A stretch of 64,000 nt of DNA from Peronospora farinosa (lineage: Eukaryota; Oomycota; Peronosporomycetes; Peronosporales; Peronosporaceae). Position 1 is the stretch's first letter; each line of letters begins with the position of its first letter. The position numbers were made by a program, and so were the translations under genes. Under the pieces are notes generated by a model. That model worked only from the letters and a program-made list of their open reading frames with translations, searched no databases and was not told where the DNA came from. Positions 9,781-21,196 of this stretch are shown here, piece after piece. The stretch spans positions 124,001-188,000 of the forward strand of contig CANTFK010000239.1 of NCBI GenBank assembly GCA_947646735.1, given 5' to 3'.

Positions 9781-11149
9781 ATCACACTTGGCGAAATTCA
9801 CTCCTTCACTTCGCCACATTAGTATGGACTTTGTATTTGGCCTACCGAAAGATTTCGCATGGCAATACAGGTATTGTGGTCTTTGTTGACCGCTTGAGAA
9901 AAATGGCTCATTTAGCGGCTGTGCCAGAGTCGATCGATGGTGAGGGTACAGCGGAGCTGTTTATCGATCGTACGTTTCGCCAACATGGTTTGCCAGTGGC
10001 AATTGTTTCTGATCGTGATCCTCGTTTTACGAGTAAATTTTGGAAGTCCGTCTTCCAGGTGCTGGGCACCCGTTTGGACATGTCCACAGTGGATCATCCG
10101 CAGACCGATGGTCAAACCGAACGCGTAAATCGCGTTGTTGAAGATATCTACGCAGCGTTTGTGCTGAAACACCTAAGCGATGGAGCGCTATTCTCCCTGT
10201 AGTTGAGTTTGCACTCAATAATTCCGTGCACGCCTCTACCGGCTACACTCCGTTCTATGTCAATGGTCTCACACACCCACGCGTTCCGTTAACGCTACCA
10301 CCGAGTGGTTCAGGGCTTGGTGGGGGAGAGGTTGCCGATCGGCTTGCTGATGTCAGCCCTAATACTGTTTAGAAACAGGTAAATGCGTTTCTCGCAACGC
10401 GACTAAATGTCTTACGACATGTGCAAGATGCAATGGCTGATAGTCAAGATAAACAAAAGGAATATGCCGATGCGAAAAGCAGAGGTTGTATTAATGATTA
10501 TGAGGTCGGAGACCAAGTATTACTTAATGCTAAAAACCTACCTACCAATGTAGTATCCGCTGTCTTTAAGACGAAGTTGCGTCCGCGCTTTATCGGACCC
10601 TTTAAGGTCATTGCCAAGAAAGGCACAGCGTATACGCTTAACTTGCCGCGCAAATTGCGTACACATCCTGTGTTCTATGTCGCCATGTTGAAACCTTATC
10701 GGGATCCGTCCCAAATAGACGCTAAGGCGCTCGCGCCGGGCCCATTGGCATTGTCGCGGGACGGAGCATCTGCACCAACAAGTCAAGTTGACCCTGCATT
10801 CGGGTCCGACTCTCTTCCAGGGACTCAAGCCGGGAGTTCATCGTCTGCCTCTCCTCACGAAGGGTCCGCACCTCTTGAACAAGCTCGGCATGAGCTTGTG
10901 CCGATACACCGGCCTCCTCCGGCTTTGCTCGATGCGCAGGGGAACCTTCAGTTCCATGTGGAGCGTCTACTGCAGAAGCGTCACCGCCATGGTCAAATCC
11001 AGTATTTGGTAAAGTGGCGGGGTTATCCCGAGTCGTGGAACTCATGGGAGTTTGAGGTTCCCCTTCGGCAGGACTGCCCATACGCCGTGGACGTTTTTGA
11101 GCGTCGTGCGCGGGGTCAGCCTGTTGGCGCTGACGCTTCTCACCAGTAA
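9770..11149 (+). pseudogene. pol 3' part of B1: integrase core and chromodomain, broken
   Basis: SMDFVFGLPKD begins the integrase core. A frameshift near 9855 leads to GNTGIVVFVDRLRKMAHLA, then SDRDPRFTSKFW and HPQTDGQTERVNR, all typical of Ty3/Gypsy integrases. Stops or frame changes lie at 10200 and 10371. From 10421 the frame continues with KLRPRFIGPFKV (integrase C-terminal module) and ends with a chromodomain (IQYLVKWRGYPESWNSWEFE). The zinc-binding part and RT are absent. Not functional as it stands. Confidence 0.85.
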
Positions 11150-11994
11150 TGGTGGGCGTGGGCGGGTTAGCGGCCTCGGCCTGTCGTGGACTCGCGGCTA
11201 CAGGGGTAGCCGAAACATTGGGATGCTGGGTAGCAGACGCATAATGCGTTCGTTGGGATTTCAATTTTCCCCGGGCCTCCAATTTAGCGTAATCGTAACG
11301 CATCTTCCGCTCGAGTCGAACATCTGCCACATCGGCACTTGCCCGTAGGGCCCACATGCTGCTTAAACGTCGCGCATAATGCGCCCAGCGGCTGAAAGCC
11401 GTGTCTTCTTCGTCCTCGGTGTCCCCCGCGAACAGAAGGATGGTAACACCCTTTATGGGAGGAACTGGCGCACCGCGCACTTGCCTGTTAAGGCGTGCCA
11501 AGTATTGGCTTTGTGTAGTAATGTGGGGTTCCAGATATCGTTGTCGAAGTGCCGTGCACGTGGCAACATCCTCGGGTAAAATGGCCTCAGGCCCAATGGT
11601 CCAGCCAGAAAGAGAATGCCCAGATGCTTCCTTTAGGCGTTCTTCCACCGTAGGTGGCTTGAACCTGTACTGTCGGTGGTCCTGCAGTCTCGCCATATTC
11701 TTCGTCCGGCGCTTGGTGCCTACCTCTTGGTCGATGGTCTGCTGTTGCTGCTCGTCGAGTGGGTTGGTAACTGTTACCGTTGATGATACGTCAGGCGGGT
11801 CACGTAACGCTGTTAGCGCATCTGCAGCACCGCGTTCAGGGAAAGGATTCGGTGTCATCTTCACCCGTGAGGGTGGCTAAAGGGGACCCATCGGGTCCCA
11901 CAAAGACGGTGTCACTTTCGTAATCAACTGCCTCGTCAAGGTTGTCTTCAATGAGGTCCCGAAGAGTCTGTGACTCACTGCCAGGAGGCGTCAT
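10722..11994 (-). CDS. antisense ORF of B1 (unknown protein, coiled-coil C-terminus)
   Basis: The main frame, 10722-11864, is 380 residues. An ATG at 11994 opens an overlapping 52-residue frame (to 11836) rich in D/E that could be its N-terminus displaced by one frameshift. Most of the ORF lies between the pol stop (11149) and the polypurine tract (12094), so it is not simply the shadow of pol; only the last part overlaps the chromodomain end. A basic patch (EKRQRQQ, QKRPRRM) and a C-terminal heptad segment (LVQEVRTLREERQTMNSRL) are visible. Plant Tat/Grande elements are known to carry an antisense gene at this place; homology to it is not claimed. Function unknown. Confidence 0.5.
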
Positions 11995-12093
11995 GCTATG
12001 TGCCGTGAACAAACCGTGAGGTTTTAAGCGTTCGCTAAAGCACTACCTCTACGAGGAAAAATGTCGAGTGATATTCTATGGGAACGTCAGTCT

Positions 12094-12105
12094 GGTGGGG
12101 GAGGG
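12094..12105 (+). other. polypurine tract of B1
   Basis: GGTGGGGGAGGG lies directly before the TG of the 3' LTR. Confidence 0.8.
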
Positions 12106-13083
12106 TGTAACGGGGTTACACGACGGTCGTAGCGTCTTTCCGAGAGTTTACGGTTAAACTCCCTTTTGTATTGCATATAATGCATTATGATACTTCTCTT
12201 TAGAGAGGTATTAAGTATGAGCGTTAAGATACGGTATTCGGTAATACAGTATCTTATCGATTGGGATTCGATAAATCACTAACGCTGCATTAAGTACATC
12301 ATACACAGATGTTTAGACGATACGTCGTCCAATAGCAAAGTCTGCATATAATAATTACTATTATAGTAATTAATCTAGTGTAGTGTACTTAGAGTAGGAC
12401 TATTCATAAAATCTTAAAGCATAAATAAAATCAGTTCTCCTTTTAAGTTTAAGATCGCAAGTCGTTCTGACTTGCTCTCTTGTGCACTTCGTGCGTTAGT
12501 TCTCTGAACCTCTAAGCTTCTAGCTTGTTCTTGCACTCTGTGCGTTGGTTCTCTGAACCTTAAGCTTATTGCTTGCTGACTAAAAGTCTCTCCTACTTCC
12601 TTAGAACAGGGTGACTTTAAGTCGTTTAATTAGTTCCTTAGAACTAAGTGGCTTTTAGCCTTAACTCTATCTAGCTCTCTAGAACTAAGAGGCTTCCAGC
12701 CGAAAGTCTTCCTCTGGCTAAAGAGCTGTGCAGCTCCGCTACAAGAACTGTATATAATATAGTTAAACTTATTTAGTAAAACTAATTTGTTACAACCTTG
12801 TCCTAACAGTATTAAACTATAACTATATGTGTCGACTACTTGCCCTTTACTCATTGCGCGCATCCATCCTTCATTGACCAGCGCGTTGGCTGGCCTATAT
12901 CAGCCAGTGAGAAGGCATCTCTAACTACTAGGAGATGCGACGACAATATTATCTTAAAAGGTAAAAGGTGTTAATGTTAACTATCATTAGCTAAAATAAC
13001 ATTTGTGAGTTTTTTATTTGCTACGATACTATTCTCATTAATACTTTTTTGACGATGTTATGTAACGGACTCACCCCATTACA
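12106..13083 (+). repeat. 3' LTR of B1, 978 bp
   Basis: Begins TGTAACGGGGT and ends ACCCCATTACA, near-perfect terminal inverted repeats. The interior (about 12160-12720) is closely matched by the B2 LTR at 51857-53531, including the pyrimidine-rich direct repeats around GTGCGTTGGTTCTCTGAAC and the TAGAACTAAG motifs. The polypurine tract is immediately upstream. Confidence 0.85.
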
Positions 13084-13818
13084 ACCAAGCTAAGCAATAT
13101 GGGTTACTTCAGGCGTGAGCGATCTGATGGCCGCCGCGTATGCGCAGCTTTGTCTGAATCTGCCTGCGCTCTGATCTGTAGGTTTTCACAGCGGTGTGAA
13201 CTCGCTCTGCTTCCAGGCTTCGGCGCTAGAAACTTTCATCTCGTAAGCTCTTTACATTTCTAGGCTGCGTCGTTGTACCACCTCGTGGCTGTGGTCGCAA
13301 AGCGTGGTTCCTGTCTAGTGGTCGAGTACATTCGTCAACTGATGCTGATTTGGCTAGCATGCTTAATATCCTCTACCGCTTCATTTGGGTGCTTAAGCCT
13401 TGATCTCACTAAGATACACACACACACATCTGCGACTACTCCAAGTCTTTCCACTCACGGTACAAAAATAGCTATTCACACAATTGAATGATTGGAGCTA
13501 ACGTCTACTGCAAAGTCAATGCGTTCTGGCGGCGCATGCATCGACTCGAAATGACACAATCGCAATTAAAAACCCGTCGCCAATCAGGAATTTATTCGAT
13601 CTCTAATTTTAATTACCTTCACATATTCTAAAATTAGTCGCTCTTTTAGCGTTACAATGACACCCACTTGTATATCTAATAAAAAAATGACTAGGCGTGA
13701 CATCCCACCCAAACATTTTTCATTGGCTGAAACCAATCTGATTCCACATATCTTTCATTTCTCCAAACATCCATCACTCTTCCTTTTGCGTCCTATCTCA
13801 TACGTGGTGTTTGTCATC
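13084..13818. other. intergenic, between B1 LTR and the PLD fusion gene
   Basis: No convincing gene. It contains a short CA run near 13422 and an A/T-rich stretch before 13657. An ATG at 13657 is in frame with the next gene and would add 54 residues; this part is more likely 5' leader. Confidence 0.5.
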
Positions 13819-16317
13819 ATGACAAACACTCCTTTAACTTCTGCGTCCGAGCTCACTCCGCTCCTCAAGAAGGATGCTCATCTCACAATCCCTTCATCTC
13901 GACGCCTTGTTCACTCCCCACTCTCTCATCTCCCTCATTGGTTTATCTTGGCGATATTTCTCTCGGTCCTCTGCACATTTGTATGGCTCGTATTGCTTGT
14001 AGTAGGCTCATTATTGGATCTTCACGTGGATTCGACTGCTTATCTCTATGCTGGGATCCTCAACTCCCTATTGGGCAGTTTCCTATCTGCCAGTGGCTAT
14101 TGTTGTCAGAAATACGCACACATGCGTGTCGCACGTGACTCGTCACTAGGCACCGCCACAATGCAAACGGCCTTCTTAGGTGGTCTTGTGCTGTTAATAA
14201 TGGGCACTATTTCAGCTATTATTAATCTCGGGATCCTTGGACAAGCTATCCAGGCGCCATTTGCAGCACTCACGCTCATTTACAGTGCTTTATTGGGTCG
14301 ATTTGTCCTCCATGAGAGCTTTGGACTCTATGATTTACTATCCAGTGCCCTCATTATCGTGGGTGTTGGTGTTGACCTCTACGCTGCGGAATTGGCTCAT
14401 GTCCCACCGAAATCGTACACACTCAAGTCTCTCGGTCGTCTATTGACGAGACACTCGGTGTTTCCATTGGGTTACACTGTCATTGTACTCACATACGCAA
14501 CGTTGTTGCTACGACGAGTGCGGATAGCGAACTTACAGCGTCATCCAGTCACACTATTGGCTTTCAGTTCTTGTGCTGGAATCATGGCAGGTTTTACATC
14601 TCTTGCCACGAAATCGGTGGTGGAGGTAGCCAAGTCGGCACGAAAACATCAAGATTGGCTGGTGTTTTTGAACCCGTTCTTTATTCTGCTAGTGATTGCG
14701 ATCCCGTGTGCATTGGTACCACAACTTTTCTTCCTAAATAAGGGACTCGAGTTCTTTGGGACGCTGAAATTCATTCCATTGTATCAAGCTTTCATTATCA
14801 TTGGCAATTTGAGCTGTGGATTAGTTTTTTACAATGAGATGGCCAGCTATAGCTCTACGGCACTGACATGTTTCATGGGCGGTATCATGATCACGATCTG
14901 TGGTGTATGTGTATTGCTCGTCAAGGGTGACGTGGAAAATAACGGTGCCGATGCCCGATGCTCAAATACAGTCCTGTTGGATCATAAAAGCAAGGAGAAA
15001 AAAAGGCTTGCAACCGATTTTACATTTGAGCAGATGGAATGGGCCACGGAGAGTGACACATCGACAACGAACGAATTGCGCGTGTGTCGTGATTTCCGCG
15101 AGTGCCAAGAAGCTATTGTGGAGCTTCTCGTGTCCGCGCGCAAGTCCATTTACTACTCGACATTCTTGTGTGACTTTACCCAGGTTCTTGACACTACAAA
15201 TGAGAAGCACATGGACAACACATTTGTGTCGCTCGTGTGTGACGCTGTGAAGCGTGGAGTTGATGTTCACATCTTGTATAACCCAGTACGTGACTACGGA
15301 ACAGATTCGATTGCCGATCTGCGTCGCATCTTGCCTCGAGAAGTGCATTTCGCTTGCTCGGTCAGTGACTTGGGTCCGGGCTGGTTTACACGTTACTTGT
15401 CAAACAATTCCAGGTATGCTTTCCATCACCAGAAGTATCTGTGCGTTGATGAGGAAACTATCATGGTCACTGGCTGTGACGTGAATACTGAGCGTGAGGG
15501 CTGGTTGCGTAAGAATCATCTTGCGTACTATTGGCACGAGCTCAGTGTTATCTGCCGCTGCACCCCGGATATGGTCAGCTGGGTCCAGTCTAACCACAAG
15601 CCTGCAGAGAAGCGTTACTATGATCAGTTTGTGGAATACCCCCCGTTTCCGCTTGTATCTGGAGGTTGGCGAGAAGAGAATTGTATTGTCAATATGATTA
15701 TGAACGCTAAGCACTCCGTGCAGTTGGAGAACCAAATCATGATCTCGGGTGGCTCGCTGCAGCATAACCGCGTGTGTTCTGCGATTGTTGCTCGTATTAG
15801 TCAAGCTCGCAACAAGGGTGAATCATTTTATGCTTTGATCCTGACAAACGCCGCCCAGAAAGATGAACCGTCATTTCTGGCACGCTCATACTGCTCACTA
15901 TCCATCCAGTGGTCGCTGGAGCAGCTGGAGGAGTGTGCCATAGACTACGGTCTTACGTTGAATGAGCTGTGGAAGCATCTTCAAGTGGGTCGTCTCGAGC
16001 ATGACGGTGTATCGATTAAGGTTCATTCCAATATCCTCATTGTGGACGGAAAGTACGCGCTAAGATCATCCTCGAATCTGGCCGACCGCAGCCTGAGTGC
16101 GCGTCCAAATGACACAGAGCTGGGTCTGCTATTTTCGGGGCCTCGCGTGAGTGAGCTGCAGCAAGATTTACTCAACATGTACTTGGGCACGATAGGCAAG
16201 AATTACTCATGGAATCAAGTATTTCAGTGCATTCGGGGCACTGCAACGAAGAAACCATCCGGCTTGATTATACCGCTGGAGAAAAAAATTGGAGTCCGGT
16301 ATTCACGTGGTTTATGA
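13819..16317 (+). CDS. NIPA-like multi-pass membrane domain fused to phospholipase D (TM-PLD type)
   Basis: The single exon is open from 13657, but the ATG at 13819 (832 residues) gives a normal membrane-protein N-terminus with an ELTPLL sorting-like motif. The first half has about nine hydrophobic helices in the pattern of NIPA/DMT transporters (LNSLLGSFLSASGYCCQKYA, LGILGQAIQAPFAALTLIYS). The second half is a PLD fold. HKD motif 1 is intact (HQKYLCVD, HxKx4D). Motif 2 reads HSNILIVD: the lysine is asparagine (codon AAT). Oomycete PLD sets are known to include membrane-linked subclasses such as TM-PLD. Likely role: phosphatidyl transfer or hydrolysis at a membrane, possibly with reduced activity. 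Whether the first domain transports magnesium is not shown. Confidence 0.8.
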   Translation: MTNTPLTSASELTPLLKKDAHLTIPSSRRLVHSPLSHLPHWFILAIFLSVLCTFVWLVLLVVGSLLDLHVDSTAYLYAGILNSLLGSFLSASGYCCQKYAHMRVARDSSLGTATMQTAFLGGLVLLIMGTISAIINLGILGQAIQAPFAALTLIYSALLGRFVLHESFGLYDLLSSALIIVGVGVDLYAAELAHVPPKSYTLKSLGRLLTRHSVFPLGYTVIVLTYATLLLRRVRIANLQRHPVTLLAFSSCAGIMAGFTSLATKSVVEVAKSARKHQDWLVFLNPFFILLVIAIPCALVPQLFFLNKGLEFFGTLKFIPLYQAFIIIGNLSCGLVFYNEMASYSSTALTCFMGGIMITICGVCVLLVKGDVENNGADARCSNTVLLDHKSKEKKRLATDFTFEQMEWATESDTSTTNELRVCRDFRECQEAIVELLVSARKSIYYSTFLCDFTQVLDTTNEKHMDNTFVSLVCDAVKRGVDVHILYNPVRDYGTDSIADLRRILPREVHFACSVSDLGPGWFTRYLSNNSRYAFHHQKYLCVDEETIMVTGCDVNTEREGWLRKNHLAYYWHELSVICRCTPDMVSWVQSNHKPAEKRYYDQFVEYPPFPLVSGGWREENCIVNMIMNAKHSVQLENQIMISGGSLQHNRVCSAIVARISQARNKGESFYALILTNAAQKDEPSFLARSYCSLSIQWSLEQLEECAIDYGLTLNELWKHLQVGRLEHDGVSIKVHSNILIVDGKYALRSSSNLADRSLSARPNDTELGLLFSGPRVSELQQDLLNMYLGTIGKNYSWNQVFQCIRGTATKKPSGLIIPLEKKIGVRYSRGL

Positions 16318-16479
16318 TGATTTGTTTCATTTACCTTAGTGGAGGTGCTACCGGTGGCCGAGTCAAAGTATCTTACAAAACTACAAATATTGGTGCCAAC
16401 AAACATGAGTACGAGACCTAAGACGCTAAAGATTGCTGCTGTGCTTCAAATGATAAGAAATGCTTTTTGTGTCAACTTG

Positions 16480-19400
16480 CTAATAGCCCATCTCCTTGAT
16501 GAGGTTCTTGTAGCTTTGGTGTTCCTGTGCTGCTAGTTCTGACATCGCTTTTTCTGCGGGCGCGGTTCTATACGAATGGATCAACATATCAAACTGACGG
16601 TCGAAGCAAGGCATGCAAAACAAAACAGAAAGGCAATCGTACCGTTCCTTCAAGCACAGCTCGATGCCAAAAAGTTTCGCCAACTCATTTCGAGCGATGC
16701 GTACTTGAGAAATCTGTATGCACGCATACACGAGACGAGTTACTCATTGTTAGATACTCACATCGACGTTTGCAGAGCTATGACATACCGAAGCGTCCCA
16801 TGCGGTCTCACTCAAGATCTCGAGTACGCTGTCGTACTGCAGTAAGAAACCATACGAAACAATGAGTCCTGGGCACCATTTCAATGCATTCATTACCTTC
16901 ACCAACCTTTTCTTCGTTGACAATCTCGTCGTGTACAAGCAATCGCGTGTAGAGCCTCTCGGCAGTCAGCTTCCGGACTTTTGGAAATTTGTGTCCCAGA
17001 AACAACATGAGAGCTCGTAAGGTCTTGCTTTCAGTCTCGGTGTCACTTGGCAGTAAACCAATCAGCACATTTATCGCAGCACTGAGTTTTGGGACCGCGG
17101 CACACTTCTGAATCTCGTCACGCAGTGCATCATACAGACGTCCTCCAAAGTCTGTTGATGTTGTAGGATTACCATCTTTTGTTTGGCGTTCTTCGAAGAG
17201 AAAGCGCAGAAGATTGGACTCCAGCAGCAGTGCCATCGTTTTCATAAGTGAGATGGTGACACGATCGTCGTGGTGATGGCGAGTCAGCAATGTCACTAAG
17301 AAAAAGCTGAACCGGCTGAGCAAGCCGAAGTCTTTTGACTGCAAACGTAAGCGCACCCAATCAAAAAGAGCACTCTTTGAAGCCTTAACGACACTTTCAG
17401 TCAAACCACCGACACTGATGATGAGACCCGCGGCAATGTCCTCCAAAAACTCTGGTATCTCCATCATCTTCACTACTAACGGAAAAGTATCGTGGGCCAT
17501 GGACCAGTTCACCGTCAAAGTTGCTGAAAAAATCTTTTCAAGCTGGAAGCGGTCGGGAATGCCGTCAACGCGAGGAGAAGTTGAATGAAGCAATCGAAAT
17601 AATATGGTTCCTGATGTCATCCGCATGCTATCCAGCTTTTCAGCTAATTGCTTGGCAAGAGCTCCGAACTAGATGACACGAGACGACAAAGTTAGCGTAT
17701 ACAATTTTCGCAACACCAGAAAAACGTACAATCATGCCAACAGTATTAGGAGATAAACGTCGAGCAAATGGCGTCGAAGATGCTTGACCCAGTCTCGTAT
17801 GCTCTGCAATCTTCGTGCAGTGCGCTAAATCTGGGATGCAAGAAGCTCTTTGTACAAAACACTGGACCGCTTCCTCTCGTAGCAGACTTTCCACGCGAAG
17901 GAGGCCTACTCCGGTGGGACCGAAGTAGTAATAGCCCAGAGCTGGCTTCTCAAATTTGATATAGCATACCGGACCGAGCTCAGAAGCACCGCTGGCCTCG
18001 CCAGCTCTCTCTCTCTTGCGTTTACGATCTGATAAGCTATCAATTATTACTCCCCGGCCATACTTTGTTTGCACAGCCGTGCCCACAAGCCAACAATTAT
18101 GCTTTTGCGCGAGTGTGGTTTCGCCAAGAAGTAGTTTCTCGATACCAATCATGGCTTCTTTGCGGACCCAGGAGCCCACATCCCCACGCTCGTCCACCCG
18201 ATAATCGGTATGGATACATCGGACGAATGTCCGGACAACATCGTCTTCCATGCCGTTTAACTCAAGCTCACCTTGAGGCCGAGAACACAAATCAACCAAA
18301 GCTAGAACTGCAGCCACTCGACTTCCAGGATCCTCATCTTCTGTTGGACATTCCGGAAGTGTAATCGATCGAAAAATTGCAGCAAATACTTCTTTCAGGC
18401 AAGGCTGGACTAGTTCCTTAGCAGCGACACCTACAGCACGCAGAAAACCTTGCCGTGCAGCAACATTCGGATTCAACACCTTGACGGACACACCGTTCTC
18501 TTTAGATGTCACCATGATCCCTGAGTTGACGAATCGTGGCATCAGTTCTTGCATGTATTTTACGTGTGGGGGGCTGCCTTTTTCAAATATCTTGGGGCAG
18601 TATTGTGCAGTAATAGCACCGAAAGCTTCAATAGCAGCTTCACGAACGCTTTCATTAGGGTGCACAAAGCATTCTTCAAGCATCGACAAATATTTCTTCA
18701 CATGAGCAAAACCAAGACTCAATCGAGAATTTGATATCGCTTCAATCACATTGCAAATAGCAGCTCGAATGACCTCACCACCACGTCCACGGAACAGACG
18801 CCGCCTATCAATCTCAATTGGCAGCATCTTGACCTTCTTTTGCAGCTCCCCGTCAATAAACACAGGGACCTGAGCCAGACACATGAGTAAATCCGCAATA
18901 CTGATAACAGCACCATGTCGCACGATTACTTCGACATCTGGAGAGAGGGCAAATTCAAGCAGTCGCGGAAACAAGCGGGTCATCGCATGTGGTGGATCCA
19001 ATGCACCGATCTTACCTAGCGCAGCAGCAGCAAGACCACGGATCTGGACGTCCCAGTGAACTATCTTAGAACTGATGAGATGTTCCAGTAACGGGTATCG
19101 ATATTCCGGATATTTCGCGACGAAGACACTTACGTCCAGGTACGCGTGACGTAAATTCGCCACTGAAGAATAGTCTGCTTTGGTAAGCAAATCAATACCA
19201 CTTGGAAAGTTGGTACGACCCTGCCGGCCAACATTTTCTTGAAAAGCTGCAGATGCAGCGCGACGGCAGTTTAACTCGCGATCGAATACGCAGTTTACCA
19301 GCATTGCTGGTGCGAGGACTTGTCTCAGCCAAGGCAGTAGCAGTGAGGGCTCGTACGCGCGTGCAAATGACCAGCACGCGTAGCAAGCAGCATCACGGAC

Positions 19401-20935
19401 ATGAGAGCCAATACTGTATGTACCCTTTCGAATATCGTACTTCAATGCATTCGCCACACATTCCACCGCATCCGGTAAGCGCTGAGGTAGCAAGACACCA
19501 CGACGAGCAAGCTCTGCCAGTGCCAGACTCGCACCATGCCACGCCCCATCATCCTCCGTAGCCACAAAGAGTTCGAGCACAGACTGCACAATATCGTCGG
19601 CGAACTCGTGCGGTAATCGACCAGTGATTCGCCCAATACCCTTAGCTGCCGACCAGCGCACCACTGTATCCTTGTCGCGCAATCCGCACAGAAGCACCTC
19701 AACTATCTGCTCCATCTCCTCCACTACTTCGAAAGCATCATCGTCGTCATCGTTGTCAGCACCATCTCCCTGACTATTTTGCGCGGTGGAAATGACTGTG
19801 TTGCTCTCAGCTAGACCCAACGACTTCACATTAAGCTCCAATGATCGTAGGCCACGGCTGTAGCGCCATGAACGGATCTTTGGTGGCAAATGAAGTAGCC
19901 CTAGGCGTTGTACGATCTTGACGCTCAGTTTGCGATGCAAAGTGCTGCTACTTGAATGGTCCGATCGTGCGTTATTCTCTGTGAGATGAGCCACTAGCCG
20001 CATAATGGAGGCAAAATAGATACGACTGGCCGCAATATGCTGCTCCCGGGGTGAGTTGGTTGCAATATGAGCAAGGCAGAGCATAATTCCAGTCACTTTA
20101 AATTGCAAGACCGGCATATCGATGTCATTAGACGCCATAATGAGCTCCTGATTTGACCAGTGAAGGAATTGCATTAGATATTGTTGTTCCATATCTGGTC
20201 TGCTAAGCAGTCGTGATAGACAACCTGCTGCTGCAATCTGAGTAGCTCCTGGATCACTGAGATAATCTTTACAAAGTGTCACAATATTGGACACGATTGT
20301 TTCAGTCGAGTCGTTGGAAGTCGATGAATCAATGGTATTGAGGTCAAAAGGTACGAGACAAAGCATCGACAACCACAGCAATAACACGTATCGTGTTTCC
20401 CACATTGAATAGTCCGCACGGTCTTGAGACTGTAACAATTGCAACGTTGGCTCAAAATCACTCACTTCATGTGGCAATAGCTTCACGACTGTCTTGTAAC
20501 CTCGTACTTTGCACAAATGATACACAATTTGAAACAATTTGTGCAGCTTTGGATTGCGATACACTTGACAGTTCATTGCGTCATCAATTGTGTCGCTTCT
20601 TTCAGCCATGATACGTTTAATCTCCTTCATAATGGGGTCCAGTATGTCCTGTAGATAAGGGTCTAGTAAATGGGACTGTTCGAGGTACCTATTTAACTGG
20701 AAACGAATCAAAATTAGGTCTTTTTGAATGAAAAAAAGAAACAGTAGCGAATAAAAAACAGTACAATTTGAGTGATTGCAGAGTGAGCAGCTATAAAGTC
20801 ATCGTCTACATCGCTTTGAGATGTCGGTAGCCGCGTGTGTATCAGCGTTTGTAGAAGATCGCACACCAACTGACGTTCCTTGAAGAAATGTTTCTCGCTG
20901 CAGCTTTCGCCGTCTATAATGCTCTCACTTGCCAT
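16480..20935 (-). CDS. TBCD: tubulin-folding cofactor D
   Basis: Five-exon model: 20935-20765, 20696-17730, 17668-16907, 16836-16789, 16713-16480, all joined in phase 0; introns are 68, 61, 70 and 75 nt. About 1390 residues of HEAT/ARM-like helices (human TBCD is about 1190). The end matches TBCD well: EILSETAWDAS spliced to ISQVRIARNELAKLFGIELC. TBCD captures beta-tubulin and, with cofactors C and E, assembles the alpha/beta dimer. Unusual: a roughly 70-residue insert (LVGTAVQTKYGRGVI to YYFGPTGVGLLRVESLL, near 18100-17850) looks like a small SH3 or CAP-Gly-like barrel. The C-terminal 50 residues may be read-through of another intron: a donor after LCLKER would give a shorter end. Confidence 0.85.
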
Positions 20936-21196
20936 CGCCGAGTAAAATAATCCAAAATCAATGACAAATATCGTATTTGGATTCCAAAATTACTTGGTAA
21001 AGTTGACAATGACCAGCGAAATAGAAATGATAGGGTTTGCCGTATAAAAACGCCGACGACAACTTTAATTACCGGTATTTCAAGATAATTCTCTGTGTAA
21101 TAATATTCGACGATAGAGAGCTCACATTTATGCTTTATTAAGAAAAGGGGTAGTGTACCGGTATTATGACAGTATCATAAGGCTCACTTGATAATC

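Larger units (their letters stand above)
9790..13083 (+). mobile_element. Ty3/Gypsy element B1, 3' half only
   Basis: A plus-strand remnant containing the integrase core, a GPY-like region, a chromodomain, about 950 bp that carries a long antisense ORF, a polypurine tract and a complete 3' LTR. Everything upstream of the integrase core is missing; the left side joins the LTR of A1 near 9780. A frameshift and stop codons interrupt pol. Confidence 0.8.

Noticed and set aside
16576..16865. Plus-strand ORFs of about 90-110 codons
   Set aside because: Antisense to the last exons of tubulin cofactor D.
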